A stretch of DNA of 64,000 nt from Microcebus murinus (GCF_040939455.1 NC_134106.1:38090001-38154000); one strand, 5' to 3'; counted from the stretch's first letter, positions 36,055-49,095 are shown. A program made the numbers and translations. The notes: generated by a model from the letters alone, not told the origin.

Positions 36055-36357
36055 GTATGTCTGGTTTGATTTTCCCCATTTAAGAATAAACTCTGGTGTG
36101 TTGTGGGGGTGCTCTCAGAAAAATGGTCCCAAGGTTTAGCAAATGCTGCATGTGTTTAATCAATCTCAGCTGCAAGTTAGTAAGTTTTATCTATTTTTGG
36201 AAAAAATAGTGTCAAAAGAAAGCAATTATATTACTAGTTTTTAAAAATTAAGTTCTTTTGTTTAATCTTTTTTTGTATGTGGGAATTAAATGGGATTACA
36301 TGTTTTATCTTTAAAGACTTGTAATATTATGGGACATTATTGACCTTTCTTAATTAG
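36055..36357 (+). other. RHOQ: RHOQ intron 3
   Basis: A 303-bp AT-rich intron with a gtatgt donor and a ttaattag acceptor. I see nothing else in it. Confidence 0.95.
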
Positions 36358-36453
36358 ATTGATCTCCGAGATGACCCCAAAACTTTAGCAAGACTGAATG
36401 ATATGAAAGAAAAACCTATATGTGTGGAACAAGGACAGAAACTAGCAAAAGAG
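36358..36453 (+). CDS. RHOQ: RHOQ coding exon 4
   Basis: This exon has 96 bases and encodes residues 123-154 in phase 0. It starts with [10 protein letters not shown], which completes the nucleotide-binding TQIDL motif. It covers the Rho-specific insert helix ([21 protein letters not shown]), the segment that separates Rho GTPases from other RAS-like proteins. It ends GQKLAKE at a gtaatg donor. Confidence 0.97.
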
Positions 36454-36499
36454 GTAATGGAACATTAACAGAATTTAAAACTAAATGTAGAAGCAGCTA

Positions 36500-36740
36500 A
36501 GGTCATTGAAACTAACATTTATTGTGCATTTTCTGTATGCCAGGCACTGTGCTGAGTACTTTTTATGCATTAGCTCACTTAATCCTTACTGACTTGGTAG
36601 GTACGTCTGTTTCCCCCGTTATACAGAAGAGACAACAGAGGCTTGAAGATGTCAGGTAACTTTCCCAAGGTCCCGCAGGCAATAAATGGCAAAGATGGTT
36701 TTCATTCCAAAGCCTGACTCCAGGGCCCTGGCTCTTACAC
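36500..36740 (+). repeat. MIR SINE
   Basis: 'gccaggcactgtgctgagta', 'tagctcacttaatccttac' and 'caaggtcccgcaggcaata' are MIR core and 3' text. Confidence 0.75.
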
Positions 36741-37379
36741 CTGTGCTTCACTGCCAACAGTATTTTTCAAAAGAGTCACATATAGAAAGAGGCATCAGAA
36801 GCAGGTGCTGATATTTTCAGCCTTTCTTAAACATTCATACTATGCCAAATCAGGCTCTGTCTTCTGTTAAGAGTCATTGAGTTAGGTAGTGGAGCAACAT
36901 AGGATGACAGTTTAAATTTGTGGTTAAAACCAAACAATTATGGTTAGGTTTGAAAAGAAATGTGTTGAAATTTCCTCCAATCTTTTTTGAAAAGAGGGTA
37001 GAAAATATTAGCATTTTAAAAATGTGTAATAGTGATGCACATCATACATTTTAACATATATTCTTCCTCACCCCAAAGCTAGGTTTACTTTTTTCTCCAT
37101 TTGGCCCTAATGTTATTAGATTCTATTTTTTAAATGTTGTGACTTTAATAGGACTTTGTAGAAACAGAATCTAATAAGGACTTTTAAAATGTACTATCAG
37201 GAGGCTAAACAAAGCAAGAAAACTTTCTGGAGGACACTTTTTCCTAAAGCAAAAGATAAATGGCTTCACTAACAAGTCACGTTAGAAATTCCATATATTC
37301 AATTTTGTAATCTTGGGGAGAGAAGGAACTTCTAAGTATCATAAAGGTAAAAGTCATAAATGAAAACATTGATGATTTA

Positions 37380-38115
37380 ACTACATAAAAAATACTACAT
37401 CAAATGCCGGAAATAAAGTAAAAATTTGACATGTATGGTAGGAAGATGAGTTAACATCCTTAATATACAGGAACTCCTTGTGTATGAATTAATCAGAAGA
37501 AGACATACATATCCCAATAGAAAATTGGTCTAAGAACATCAATGGAGAATTCACCCCAAAAAAATGCAGATTGCTGTTTAAGAGGAAGAAGTATGTTCAA
37601 ACTTATTAGTAGTCAAATGTAAGTTGAATTTCCACCAATAAAACTGGCAAAAAAATGAGAAATTAATTATAATACCTGATGTTCCAAGGGTGCAGGGAAA
37701 TGGGCACTCTGTTGTACTATTGGTCATGGAATCAAAGTAATCTTGACAATATGCAAAAGCCTTAAAAGCATGGACACTTGATCAGGCAATTCCATATGTA
37801 GGAATTTATCTTAGGCAAATTATTAGGAAGTTGGTCCAAGGGTACAAAGTTTCAGGTAGACAGGAAGAATAAGTTTTTTGTGATACATTGCACAACATGG
37901 TGACTATAGTTAATAATAGTGGATTGCATATTTCAACATTGCTAAGAGAGTAAATTTCAAGTGTTCTTACCACAAATGATAAGTATCTGAAGTGATGGAT
38001 GTTAATTAGCTTGAGTTAATCATTCCACATTGTGTATATATATATAAAACATCACTTTGTACCCCATAAATACTTACACATTATAATTTGTCAATTTATA
38101 ATAAAAAATTATTAG
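37380..38115 (+). mobile_element. L1 3' fragment
   Basis: L1 text in + orientation: 'cccaatagaaaattggtcta' in the 3' part, then 'gcacaacatggtgactatag', 'ttaataatagtggattgc' and 'actttgtaccccataaata' of the 3' UTR, ending in an A-rich stretch. It is an old copy inside RHOQ intron 4. Confidence 0.75.
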
Positions 38116-38439
38116 AGATGCGCTTAGCTACAAAGATGCTACATTGTTTATAATGGCAAAATAATCCTGTATCTATTAAAAATTCATACTAAAATATCTA
38201 TTGAGATGTTAATATCTACTATGTAGTTTGAGAAAAAGAGTAATTGCAAAACAATACGATCTCATTTCTAGACCTATCAGCAGCATTTGGCACAGTTAGT
38301 TCTTCTTGAACCAACTCTCTCCTCCATCTCTTCATCTCCCTGGTCTCTGAATGTTGAAGGTCCCAGGAATCAGCACTCAGCTTCCTGGATCTCTTTTCTT
38401 CTATATCCACACCCACTGCCTAGACCTAGATGAGCTGCT

Positions 38440-39490
38440 TTCAGTCTTATGGTTTGAACAGTCTACAAGTGAAGATTCCCAGATTTCTGTCTCCAGCCTG
38501 GACCACTTTATTCCCTAAACTCTAGACTTGGTTACCCAATTGTTGACTCAACAAGTCCATCTGGGTGGCCAAGCATCTCAAAATTAACATGTTCAAAATA
38601 GAATTCCTAATTTTACCCTCTAACCCGGTTCTCCCTTTCTCTCACACCATACACTCAACCCTTCAGCAAAACATATTGCTCTACCTTCAGAACACATCGA
38701 GTCCAGACACTTCTTTCTCATGTCTCCTCCTTCCGCCTGGTTCAGGCCTCCTCCATCTCTGACCTGGATTACTAGAACAACTTCCAACTCTCCTTTCTGC
38801 TTGTCTGTGCCCCATGATAATCTGTTCTCAACACAGCAGCCAGCATAAGTCTAACAGTGTCAGCCCAGTCAGGTCCATGTTCTGCTCAGAATCCTCCAAT
38901 GGGGTCCCCAGCTCATGCAGAGTAAAGGCTGAAGTCCATATCAGGGCCTCACTTGTACTCCAGACACATTGGCCTTCAATGACACTTTGCCATTCCCCCA
39001 AAGTTCTACCTCAGGACCTTTGTATTATACTTTTGCTGCTCCCTCTGCCTGGAATGTTCTTCCCTGTGTGAATGTTATTCACTCTTTCACTCTTTTCCGG
39101 TCTCAGCTCAAGTATCACTTTCTCAATGTGATACTGTTCCTTGAAAGCTCCACGCATGCTTCTGCATCAGGCTCTTTGCATCTGTCGCCCCACCTGCCTG
39201 GAGCTCTTCCCCTAGATATTCCTCAGTGCTCAAACTTCTCCACTGGGAAGCCTTCCCTGACCACCACCGCTGTCCTCAGCACTCTGCGGCTCCCTCACTC
39301 TGTTTTTCCGCATAGCATTTGCCACTGTCTGCTCTATATTCCCTTCTCGTGTGCTTCTGCCCCAGTGTAACCTAAGCAACTCTAAGTGCCACACAGCAGG
39401 GATGTGGCTCTTCTGTTCAGTGCATTTATGTACTCTCAGCACCTAAACAGTGCTTGACGTACAGTAGATACTCAATAAACATTTGATGAA
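38440..39490 (+). repeat. Long L2 LINE fragment
   Basis: A diverged L2 of about 1 kb in + orientation. It includes 'ccctctgcctggaatgttct', 'gggaagccttccctgaccac' and the 3' end 'gtagatactcaataaacatt'. Short open frames in it (up to 133 codons) are not genes. Confidence 0.75.
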
Positions 39491-39693
39491 TAAAAGAATT
39501 TTTCATGGAAAGTCTAGGAGGACATCACTAGTATTTTAATAATTGGCTATCTCTGGGGAATATGAATATGGATGATGACTTTATTCTTTTTTGCATAGCT
39601 GTATTTCATAATTTTCCTTATAATGATGTGTTTGTATCATACCAATTATATAAAAAAGAATTTATATTTGTGGTTTTTTTTCCTCCCTCCCAG

Positions 39694-39849
39694 ATAGGAG
39701 CATGCTGCTATGTGGAATGTTCAGCTTTAACCCAGAAGGGATTGAAGACTGTTTTTGATGAGGCTATCATAGCCATTTTAACTCCAAAGAAACACACAGT
39801 AAAAAAAAGAATAGGATCAAGATGTATAAACTGTTGTTTGATCACGTGA
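39694..39849 (+). CDS. RHOQ: RHOQ coding exon 5 (C-terminus)
   Basis: The last coding exon has 156 bases including the TGA at 39847-39849 and encodes residues 155-205. It carries the G5 motif ECSALTQKG (SAL), the C-terminal helix ([12 protein letters not shown]) and the hypervariable tail, with a basic stretch KKHTVKKR and the terminal CLIT. CLIT is a CAAX box whose cysteine is prenylated. The adjacent upstream cysteines (CINC) are candidate palmitoylation sites, as described for TC10. All GTPase motifs are intact, so the product should be functional. Confidence 0.97.
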   Translation: MGACCYVECSALTQKGLKTVFDEAIIAILTPKKHTVKKRIGSRCINCCLIT

Positions 39850-40067
39850 GAAACATCTTCAGTGGCCAAGGAAACTGTCCATTTCTCTCAGAAAGCAGAT
39901 GAAATGCTATAGCTATACCCAGACCTCTTATACATAATGAAGCAGTTTAAAACTTGAAAGAAAAAAAAGAAACCTGTCCTCAGAATTCTGTAAAGTTCAT
40001 TAAGAATGTTTCTTAAAGGTCTAAGAAGCAGTAAACAGCATCTGAAGCCACAATCTATTATAAATAC

Positions 40068-40073
40068 TTTATT
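40068..40073 (-). terminator. PIGF: Probable PIGF poly(A) signal
   Basis: TTTATT on the + strand is AATAAA on the - strand, about 175 bases after the PIGF stop codon. Cleavage would be expected near 40045-40055. No other canonical hexamer was seen between it and the stop. Confidence 0.6.
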
Positions 40074-40246
40074 TCAACTAGAAGGTACAATCTCTCAGGG
40101 GTTTCATAGTTTAAAAAGCTACAATCACATCATATTACTACATAAAAAACAGTGCTGTAAATGGAGCTGCTTGCCTTTGACCACATACATTTCTGCACCG
40201 CCCATATGGAATCTGCACAAAGAAGTATCTTCTCCCTTTGCTCCAA

Positions 40247-40360
40247 CTAATTGCTCTTGTACGTAAGTTGCTTTCTCTTCCAGTATATCCAGAGTGGTGA
40301 AGTAACAAGGCCAGCCACGTAGCCAAAGGTTGCTCCAAGCGTACAGGAGATGGGCCATAC
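40247..40360 (-). CDS. PIGF: PIGF terminal coding exon
   Basis: The last coding exon of PIGF, 114 bases on the - strand. PIG-F is a small multi-pass ER membrane protein that binds and stabilises PIGO and PIGG, the enzymes that add ethanolamine phosphate to the third and second mannose of GPI anchor precursors. The exon encodes 37 residues and a stop (TAG at 40249-40247). It starts VWPISCTLGATFGYVAG and ends IYWKRKQLTYKSN. This includes the last membrane segment (LGATFGYVAGLV) and a lysine-rich C-terminal tail. It agrees closely with the human protein as I remember it. The acceptor (cctcag) lies at 40361-40366. An open frame of similar extent in another reading of this strand is only a shadow. 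Confidence 0.95.
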   Translation of the reverse strand, partial: VWPISCTLGATFGYVAGLVTSPLWIYWKRKQLTYKSN

Positions 40361-41989
40361 CTGAGGAGAGAATGTATGAGATCAAAAAAGAACAAATGTT
40401 TTATTATTACTTGAGCACAAGTGTAACCTAAATATTTCTATATTAAAGCTTAATGTGCTTTCTTAAAGAATGCCAAAAGTGTAATAAGGTCATAACTGCA
40501 TTTATCATGAACACTAAAAAATGTACACATTTTAGTTAATGTGCATTAAACTGTAACAAGGCTTCTGGCAATTGTAGATTTAGTTTGATGCTCCCCAATC
40601 TGCATGAGATACATGCTAAAATTACAAATTAAAATTTTGGGTCAGATTTTGCCATAATCCTGGGTTCAGTTTAGCTCTCTGAACTAGCTGGTATTTTTTT
40701 AAGTCCCACATTGGCTGTGTATATCAAATGAAATTAGAAGTGTGTATGCTGACCAAACCACAAGAAACTTTCTTAAATTGTGTTAAAGAGAAAAGACCTA
40801 GAATCTAAGCATGTCATATGGAATTTATAACAGAGCAGCTGCTTCCACTTTTCAGACATAAATGTTGGAACTATAGCAGAAGTTCTAAAACTACAACTTA
40901 TGTATACACCTAGAGTGTAGGTTAAACAAAATACTGGCTTCAGATAGCAATTTTATCCAGCCATATTACATGTCAAAATTGTACATCAAACAAGACGTAA
41001 TGTTGATTTATTTCATCCACAAGCAGTGTGTGTTGGTCCCAAGCTTTAAGGCTCAGCTTAAAAAAAAAGTTGGAGACAAATTTTAACATTCATCTGTGAA
41101 GCTTATCTGGTATACTGGAGCCATTTCTAATCTTTCTCTGGGGGGAATAGGCCAAAGAACTGTGTTAGAGGTGAACCATCTTAATTACTAGTTCTATTAC
41201 CTAATTCAGCTTCTTTGTTTGGTCTTCTGTGGATCTGCCATATTCCAAATGCCAAGCAACAGACAATAGTGTTAGAGCTTCAGTATGAACAACCTAACAC
41301 AAATGAGAGAAACATAATCTAATCCATATTTTTTTCTAGTCTTTCCTATGTTTAAACTTGCTGTTGCCTAAATTATGATTTCTTTATGTCTTTGGTGGGC
41401 CTCTGTTAATTTCCATGACTTTAGCTTATAACTATGTCTACTGCACAGACTGGGTAATGGAACACTAAACTTTTATACTTGAAAATGACAGCCTTAAATG
41501 CTCATATCAGTCACAAATCTAGGATGTACTGTCTTGTTCTATGTAAGCTTTGTAGAGATTTTTAGAAAATATAAGCATCATCTTCCCCATTGAAGAGTAG
41601 AGAGAAGTTTTCTCTCTGAATTGGACATTGGATATCTTTATCCCAAGAAATGGTGGTTCACATTAAGTATCATGGCCTTATGTATGCTCAAATAGAATCT
41701 TATGTAATTTATTTAATTTTGGTCTGTTATTTTTAGTAGAATTGAAAGGAACTGTATAAATCAATTAAACATATGCGCTAAGTTGTCCAACACATGGTAA
41801 AAAAGGAATTAAGACAGTAAAGTATTATACATTTCCAACTTGACTGTGGGGATTTGATGGGTTGTTTTGTTTTTTTTTCAAATTCACATCTCTGAAACCC
41901 TTTACATTTGGTTTACTAGCCAATGAAAGTTAAAATCTAGAATTTGTCCTGCCCTAAGAGAAATGAACTAGGTAGGAATCTGGAAACAT

Positions 41990-42090
41990 AAACTGGTGTC
42001 ACCTCTGTTTTCTTGACTGGGCCTCAGTTTCCTCATCTTATGATAAATATGGGAGGCAGGACAGATGATCTCCAGTGTCTCTCCCATTTA
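41990..42090 (+). repeat. MIR SINE relic
   Basis: 'gggcctcagtttcctcatctt' followed by 'gaggcaggacagatgatct' follows MIR 5'/core text. Confidence 0.6.
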
Positions 42091-43707
42091 TCAACTCTTA
42101 TGATTTTCTCTTATTCACAATAATCATTTTGGACATTACCTTTTCAGCTTCACATTCTAAAGATGGTAAAAATCATGTACATAGATTACAAGAACTCTAA
42201 GCAAGATGATTGTCTTATCTGAACCTGAGGTGCCTTAGGTACTCTACTGACCTTGATGGGGTTTGGAGTTTCCTATTGCTTATTAAGAACGTTTTAATTG
42301 CTTTGGATCTTTAGTATTTCTTTTTGCAAAAATCCTTCCTACCACTTTAACTAAAAACCAAAGATTTATTTTCTATTCATAAGCAGATTATAGAAAAACT
42401 GCCTTATTTTCAGAAATGTGTCTTCATTAAATGCTTAGGTTTCTATAGAAATTCAGACTTATCCCTGGAATGACTATTTCAAACTAATGAAATATCTAGA
42501 AAATAAAATGCTTCAAAAATATTTTATTGACATGAATTTTGCTAGTGAAATACAAATACATTGCTTCAAATAATGTCATGTATGAATGAACTTAAAAGAA
42601 ATTTGTAGTTAATCAGTTTTTGCATATGGAGAATTAGTTCTAAAGTTCTTAAAAATAAGTTTAGGGGCTCCCATATTCTATCTCTACAGGTACATTTTAG
42701 GTTAGTCCATATTGAATTATCATATTTCCAATAAGTAGAGCTTGAATTAATGTATTTTGTTATTAGTTACTTTAGATGCTGTTTCATTTGATTTTTAATT
42801 ATTAATTTAAAATACCAAGTTAAATATTGGTTTATTGGTTGTTGCTTTTTAAGTGATTGTTACCTTAACAGCGTCCCTTCTTAACATATGGGGTTACAAA
42901 TAAAATAATACGCATAGTTTACTATCTATGTAAAGCATTGAACTTTTTACCTTAGTAGCTTTTATTTAACATCCTATGTAAACATTTGAGATAATATTCT
43001 TTCCTCTGTTTTCTCATGCTGTGAGTCTATTCATCACTGGCAGAGTGTGAGTACCTACACTTCATTAAGAAGCTCACTGTCAAAGTACAGGGAGAATAGT
43101 AATCCCTCATGAGTCCCAGCCAAATTCCAGTTTGGGTTACTAAACTGTATTTTAATCACTTTGTAATTTCAGTATAGGTCTTTGTTTTCAAACACATTCA
43201 CACATTGTTTAAACTGCCATATTTCACCTTCAAGAGAATGCCAAAAATGAAATGTTGGTTAAAACATTTTTGTCTAATGAGGGGTTAAATCTTGGAACAC
43301 TTGCTATTCAATGTTGTATAAATCTCAAGAAATCCATGGCATCAGCAAATTAAATTATTGGAATGGCTTAGAAGACTGTTTGCTATAATGGATCAGGCTT
43401 TGTACTTTTCTGAAATAAGCATTACTTATTGTAACACAGTTATTTTTTTTTAAAGAGAATTTCTTTATCCAAGGGCAATTTTCATGATTTTTGAATACCA
43501 AGATGGGGAATGACAAAAGGAACAGTTGAAGGGAATTGAGGGAGGTTGCCCACCAATATCTACTCCTCAAGCAATGTCCTACTAAGTTTCTTATAATTGC
43601 TTTAAATTGTAAAGACTACACCATGATGAAAGAATTCATATTGAATTGTCTTAATCATGTATTTTCATAATTAGATCCTAAGGTTTTCCATTTAAAACTA
43701 TTTCTTG

Positions 43708-44031
43708 GCCGGGCGCGGTGGCTCACGCCTGTAATCCTAGCACTTTGGGAGGCCGAGGCGGGCGGATTGCTCAAGGTCAGGAGTTCGAAACCAGCCTGAG
43801 CGAGACCCCGTCTCTACCAAAAATAGAAATAAATTAATTGACCAACTAAAAATATATATACAAAAAATTAGCCGGGCATGGTGGCGCATGCCTGTAGTCC
43901 CAGCTACTCGGGAGGCTGAGGCAGTAGGATCGCTGAGCCCCGGAGATTGAGGTTGCTGTGAGCCAGGCTGACGCCACGGCACTCACTCTAGCCTGGGCAA
44001 CAAAGTGAGACTCTGTCTCAAAAAAAAAAAC
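43708..44031 (+). mobile_element. Lemur-type Alu
   Basis: A young-looking Alu in + orientation with the linker 'ttgaccaactaaaaatat' and a perfect 14-bp duplication aaaactatttcttg at 43694-43707 and 44032-44045. Confidence 0.95.
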
Positions 44032-44959
44032 AAAACTATTTCTTGATCTCACATATAGAAATGTTTCTATTTAACATTCTTCATGCTACAAATAGGATTT
44101 TTTTTTTAAAAATGGTATCATCTATTAAACAGACAATTTGCCTACATTACTATAAACATTTCTCCAAATTATGGTGATCTGAGATGGCTATATATAATTA
44201 TCTGGTTTTGTTTGAGGAAAATAGAAAACTTAGACATTCATATAAAGACATACAAAGACATTCATATAAAGGAAGTCATTCACAAGTGTTTGCCACCAAA
44301 ATGACAATCTTTTTATCCATTTTTAAATAAATTTAAATGTTTTTTAAAAAAATCACTAAATAAGAAAACAACCTGTGTTGCATATAAAAATATAATATAA
44401 CTCAAGTGGGTACAATTGTTAAGATTACCACTAAAAAAAAACCTCTTTTAAAATATGAGTGGTTACATCATGTGAAAAAATGTATCCTGCTTAAAGCACT
44501 ATAGTTGTTCTTTTTCTAAGTCAAATGACACCTTTTTATGTATTTTCTTCATCACTTAAACTGAAAAAGGCCAGTGTTTTCTTAAAATAATCAACATTAA
44601 CAAAGGCCCAATATTACACAGCATGGGGTCTGGGTATATGGTACCAAGAATAAGTTATTTTTCTCTTAGAAATAAAACAGTTTCACCTTAATAAGCTAAA
44701 TTTATAATACAAATTATATAATGCAAATTTATAATACAAAATACAGATGTAAACTTTATGTTTTCTCTGTTATATAAATCAATATTACTGCTGGTTGAAA
44801 GACATTTCAAAATTACATAAGCTTATTTCCAACTGCAGACCATACTGCTCTCTTCTGATTTTGTTTTGTTTCTGATCAGGCATTGCTATAGAACTCTCTG
44901 CTTATGTTTTAGGAAAGAAAAATGTACTAACATTTCTATGTAGCATTTGATATTTTTCA

Positions 44960-45240
44960 AAGCATGTTTTAAGTAGTACAGAATAGTGATTAAGAACACC
45001 ACTTTTGGTATAAAACAGAGTGGATTTGAGTGTTGGCTCTGCCATTTACTAAATAGGTGACTGTGGGCAAGTCATTTAACCTTTCTGTGCCTTGGTTTCC
45101 TCATCTGCAAAATGAGGATTGTCATAAAAATCATCTGGAGATTGCAATGATTAAATGAGATAATGCACTATGCGGTACTTAGAACCATACCTGTAACAGT
45201 ATCTGGCACATGGTACAACTGACCAGTACATGTTAACTTT
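44960..45240 (+). repeat. MIR SINE, well preserved
   Basis: Nearly full-length MIR: 'gtggatttgagtgttggctc', 'gggcaagtcatttaaccttt', 'cctcatctgcaaaatgagga' and 'gcacatggtacaa'. Confidence 0.85.
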
Positions 45241-46009
45241 AGTGATAATAATCCTTTATATTCATAATAGGCACATATGAAATAAGTTGCCATTACAATC
45301 TAGACCAGCATCATTCCCCAAATACAAAACCTCTAAAACGGCTCCTAATAAAAAAAAAAACTACCCAAATTTTCTAAAAGTACTTTCCTAAAAGTACTTT
45401 CAAAACATTTTTTAAAAGTACATCTAACAGAATTCATGTTTCCTTATCAAACGTGATCTTCACATACATATGTTTGTGTGGGTGTGTCTATATGTATATA
45501 TGCACATATATTTTCAGGGGTTCACAGACCTCTGAAGCCTATCTGTGGACTTATGGTTAAGAATCCCTGCGGTATGCATCATTCTACTGTAACAAGTATT
45601 TTTTTTAACAGTGACTCTTTACTTTTGGTTTCTGAATTTGAAGGATCAATTTCAATGATGCAGATGGCATTTGGTTGTAATTACATGATTTGAGCAATTT
45701 AAATACAGTTTATTTGATTATATTATGCACATTATTATGTTCCTTTCATATACAGTAAGTACAAACAGATTTTTAAACTTGTAATATCATTAAAATTATA
45801 CCCACAAGTTTTTGATATTCTACATAACAGCTATTTTGGTATATCACTACTGATTCTGGCAGTTTATAAGCTGCTGCAGGTTTCCTATAATGATGGTCAT
45901 TTACTTAGAATTAGATGATGTGCAACAAAAATCTTAAAAATAATTATACTAAGATACTAAACTATTTTCTAAAATATGTCATATTTTATTTGGGAGCTTT
46001 ACTTTGCTT

Positions 46010-46230
46010 TTCTTGGAAGCAGCAAGGACAGTGGAGTGAGAATGATCTGAGTTTTAGGGCCAATTCAGCCGCTTTACTGGCCATATGACCTTAGGCAGGT
46101 CACTTAATATCTGAGCCTCAATTTCCCAATCTATAAAACAGGGACAATAGTACCTACTGTACTTAAAATGTGGGACTGTTGTTTAAATGAAGTAATATTT
46201 TTAAATTTGTCATGAAAGCTGTAAAGTACC
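46010..46230 (+). repeat. MIR SINE
   Basis: 'ggacagtggagtgagaatga' start, then 'taggcaggtcacttaatatc' and 'tctataaaacagggacaat'. Confidence 0.75.
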
Positions 46231-46620
46231 ATGTTGCAGTATTATTCTGTATGTTACATATTTTAACTTGAAAAAATTAAATTTATGTGAACACTAATTA
46301 TTCCTTAGGTCACTGACACTGCTAAATAAGTAGAACCAGCAGTTTAGAATGAATAGTTCATGAGTAGTGTTATACTGTGTGGTGGAAACCATTCCCTTAC
46401 CCTTGGAATGCAATCATCTTTAATACATTCTTATTCTTCACATGAAATGTCTGGGGAGTATAAAGCTTGCAAGAGAAAACTCTCAATAGCTACACAACAT
46501 ACTGGTATTACATTAACCATTTGTGGCCTCCCCTCAGAAACAGAAGAGTGATTCTCTACTCCTGTCATTTTTCATAAATTCTAAGAAGCAAAATAAGTAT
46601 AGATATTGGTTTTTAAACCA

Positions 46621-46792
46621 CACTGGGCACGGTGGCTCATGCCTGTAATCCTAGCACTCTGAGAGGTCAAAGTGGGAGAATTGCTTGAGCTTAGGAGTTG
46701 GAAGTTGCAGTGAGCTATGACGACGCCACTGTACTCTACCCAGGGCAACAGAGTAAAGAATCTGTCTCAAAAAAAAAAAAAAAAAAAAAAAA
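46621..46792 (+). mobile_element. Internally deleted Alu
   Basis: Begins as an Alu left monomer (ctgggcacggtggctcatg), jumps from 'gggagaattgcttgagctta' to the right-monomer end ('gttgcagtgagctatgacg') and finishes in a poly(A) of about 22. The roughly 130 bases in between are missing, so it is monomer-sized. Confidence 0.85.
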
Positions 46793-48479
46793 TCACTGGT
46801 AGACATTTGTGTTAATTTTTAAAATCTCATATAAATGACTCCATTCATTCATTCAAAACTATTTATTGTCAAAATCATAAGAAATTTCTGGGGAAAAAAA
46901 CTCAAACTACTTACTGAGCCCCTACTATAAACCAAGCAGTTAAGGTATAAACTAAGATTAAATTATTTAATTCTGGACATATTCTAACATATTTTAGTAT
47001 AAAATTAAAAAATGTGTTCCAATATAATTTTTAAAATTACTTATAATTTTGGAGGGCTTCAGAAAACATGGAAAAATGGACTTATCTCCAGATCAGAACA
47101 CCTAGAAACATTTAGAACAACTCACAACCATTGGGATTACTGGCTTTCTTTTCAGATAACAACGAAGATCAAACCCAGGCAGCTAGTTCTAAATCTCTCA
47201 TGAGTACTTTTCAATGTTTGTTTCGTTGATTGTGTTTACCACAAATTTGCATTTTTGCATGACTGACAGAATTCATCCTTCAAAGCCTGCTGATCTATTG
47301 GTTTTAAATGATCACTTATATTCTCTGAATTTGGTCTTAAGCAATGTGTTTTTCCAGATATTCCTAAAGAAAATACTACTATTTAATGGAGAAATACATG
47401 CACAGACAAATCTACTCATCTGGATATATTCCTTTGCTTATAAATCTGCACTTATCTGTGTATGATCTGACCACTCCCCTATGACTAAGAATACTAATTT
47501 AGGAAGAGTTATTTGTGGAACTGTAGTCTCTGGTTTGGAATTCTTGTCCAAGTGCCACTAACTGGTGCTGGCCACAATTCATGCAAATGAGTTAACTTGG
47601 CCAGCATTACTCTCTCTCACTAGTCTGCTAGCAGAGCATTATCAATGTGATTATCCTACAATAAACATACCTTACAAATCCAAAATCATTTTTATCAGTT
47701 AAATGTTAAACATTTTTCCTATGCTTGAATCTTATAAATCATAATACATATTAATATTTTATTTTGGTCTAAAACAGAGTATAATCCCTTTGGTAACAAA
47801 TACCAATTAACCTAAAAACATGTAACTCTTTAATCAATCGAATCCATAAGCTTAGTTTTATCCCTCCTTCTGGCATTTTGCAATAATTCATTTAGTTATA
47901 ATCTTATGATCTCTAGTTTTAATTTATGAAAGCATTATTTATGACATCTATGACTTTAGAAAATGAATATATATTTCACAAATATTAAATTTTTAACCTG
48001 GTAAAACTGAAGAAAACAAAAAAGGATTTTTAAATACAACAATGCCTCATCTATTTGCTGAGGGGGAGTATAAATATTTTTAAACAATTTTCAGTTGTTT
48101 CAAAGATAATCTTAAGTGTCTAAAAATCAAAAATTTCAAATTCAGTTTAAAATAATTTATAATATCAATTTTTCTTTTTACCTTTATAAGAAATAAGTAT
48201 CCTAGAAGAGAATTGGTTGTCTGATTCCTTTTAGAGATAGTAGCATTGAAGCCCATAGTTTAAAAGCATTTGTAGGTTTCTTAGGCACAAAAACATTGCA
48301 TATTAGCTTTAAATACTCTCCAACAAATGTATTAAATTATGGCCTAAAATACAGACACCAGACTGGTCATGGAATTTAAAGGAAACAATGTGGGGAAAGA
48401 AATACAATATAATAACTACTCAAGTTACTCCAAAGAGACCTAAACTATGACCATTTTTAAAAAAGAAAAGCTGTGTTTC

Positions 48480-48680
48480 CAGAGTCCTGGTGTAGTAGTG
48501 GGGCTCTCTTGTCTTATTACCAGGCAAGTAATGCTGAGCAAGATGTGTACTCCTCCCCTCCCCCACTTTGACTTTCTAGTATGTACAAATGGGAATGAAA
48601 CTACCTTGCACTACAGTTGTCAGGATTAAATAACTTGTGTGATAGTGCCAAGTCCCATGCACAGAGCTACATGTGTTACA
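48480..48680 (+). repeat. MIR SINE relic
   Basis: Weak MIR resemblance: 'tgtacaaatgggaatgaaac', 'gttgtcaggattaaataac'. Confidence 0.4.
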
Positions 48681-48964
48681 TTTTCTTTCTATTGTTATCT
48701 TAATGAGATGTCAGACAGGATTGAAAATTATATGAAATCCAAATACCCTAAATTGGTATAACTAAATACCAGAGAAATAGACAGATTAAGAGTCTATTCT
48801 GCCAAGTGAATGACTGATGGGCAGAAAGAATAAAACAACACACTGAGACAATGAACATACTTTCTAACAAGAGAACTCAAATAAATAATAAAATTTGCAT
48901 TTTTTGGAATGCTAAAAATAGAATCATTAAACTACTCCCTTTATAGATCACAAATGCCTATAAC

Positions 48965-49095
48965 ATTAATTAAGCAAAAACTATGTGTCAGGTGCTGAGC
49001 TAAGTATTTTAGAAGGATTTTATTACTTAATTCTCTTTAGCAAGTGGCAGAGCCAGGATTTGAATCCAGTAATCTGATGCCAAAATTCCTAATCA
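48965..49095 (+). repeat. MIR SINE relic
   Basis: 'tgtgtcaggtgctgagctaa' and 'aagtggcagagccaggattt' are MIR core and 3' text. Confidence 0.65.

Larger units (their letters stand above)
36454..39693 (+). other. RHOQ: RHOQ intron 4
   Basis: A 3.2-kb AT-rich intron with a gtaatg donor and a ctcccag acceptor. It contains a MIR, an L1 3' portion and a long L2 fragment, listed separately. No additional coding exon was seen. Confidence 0.9.
39850..43700 (+). other. RHOQ: RHOQ 3' UTR and downstream, overlapping PIGF
   Basis: AT-rich, nearly repeat-free sequence follows the RHOQ stop, as expected for a long 3' UTR. In human the RHOQ transcript extends a few kilobases past the PIGF 3' end, so the same is likely here. 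Possible + strand poly(A) hexamers AATAAA lie at 42502-42507 and 42899-42904. I cannot tell which, if any, is used. The PIGF terminal exon lies inside this stretch on the opposite strand. Confidence 0.5.

Noticed and set aside
38814..39370. Open frames of 85 and 133 codons in RHOQ intron 4
   Set aside because: They lie in a diverged L2 LINE fragment and have no protein similarity.
40125..40395. Two 85-86-codon open frames antisense at the PIGF end
   Set aside because: They are other frames of the PIGF terminal exon and its flanks. The true frame has splice-phase agreement with the exon at 53511-53619 and gives the expected C-terminus.
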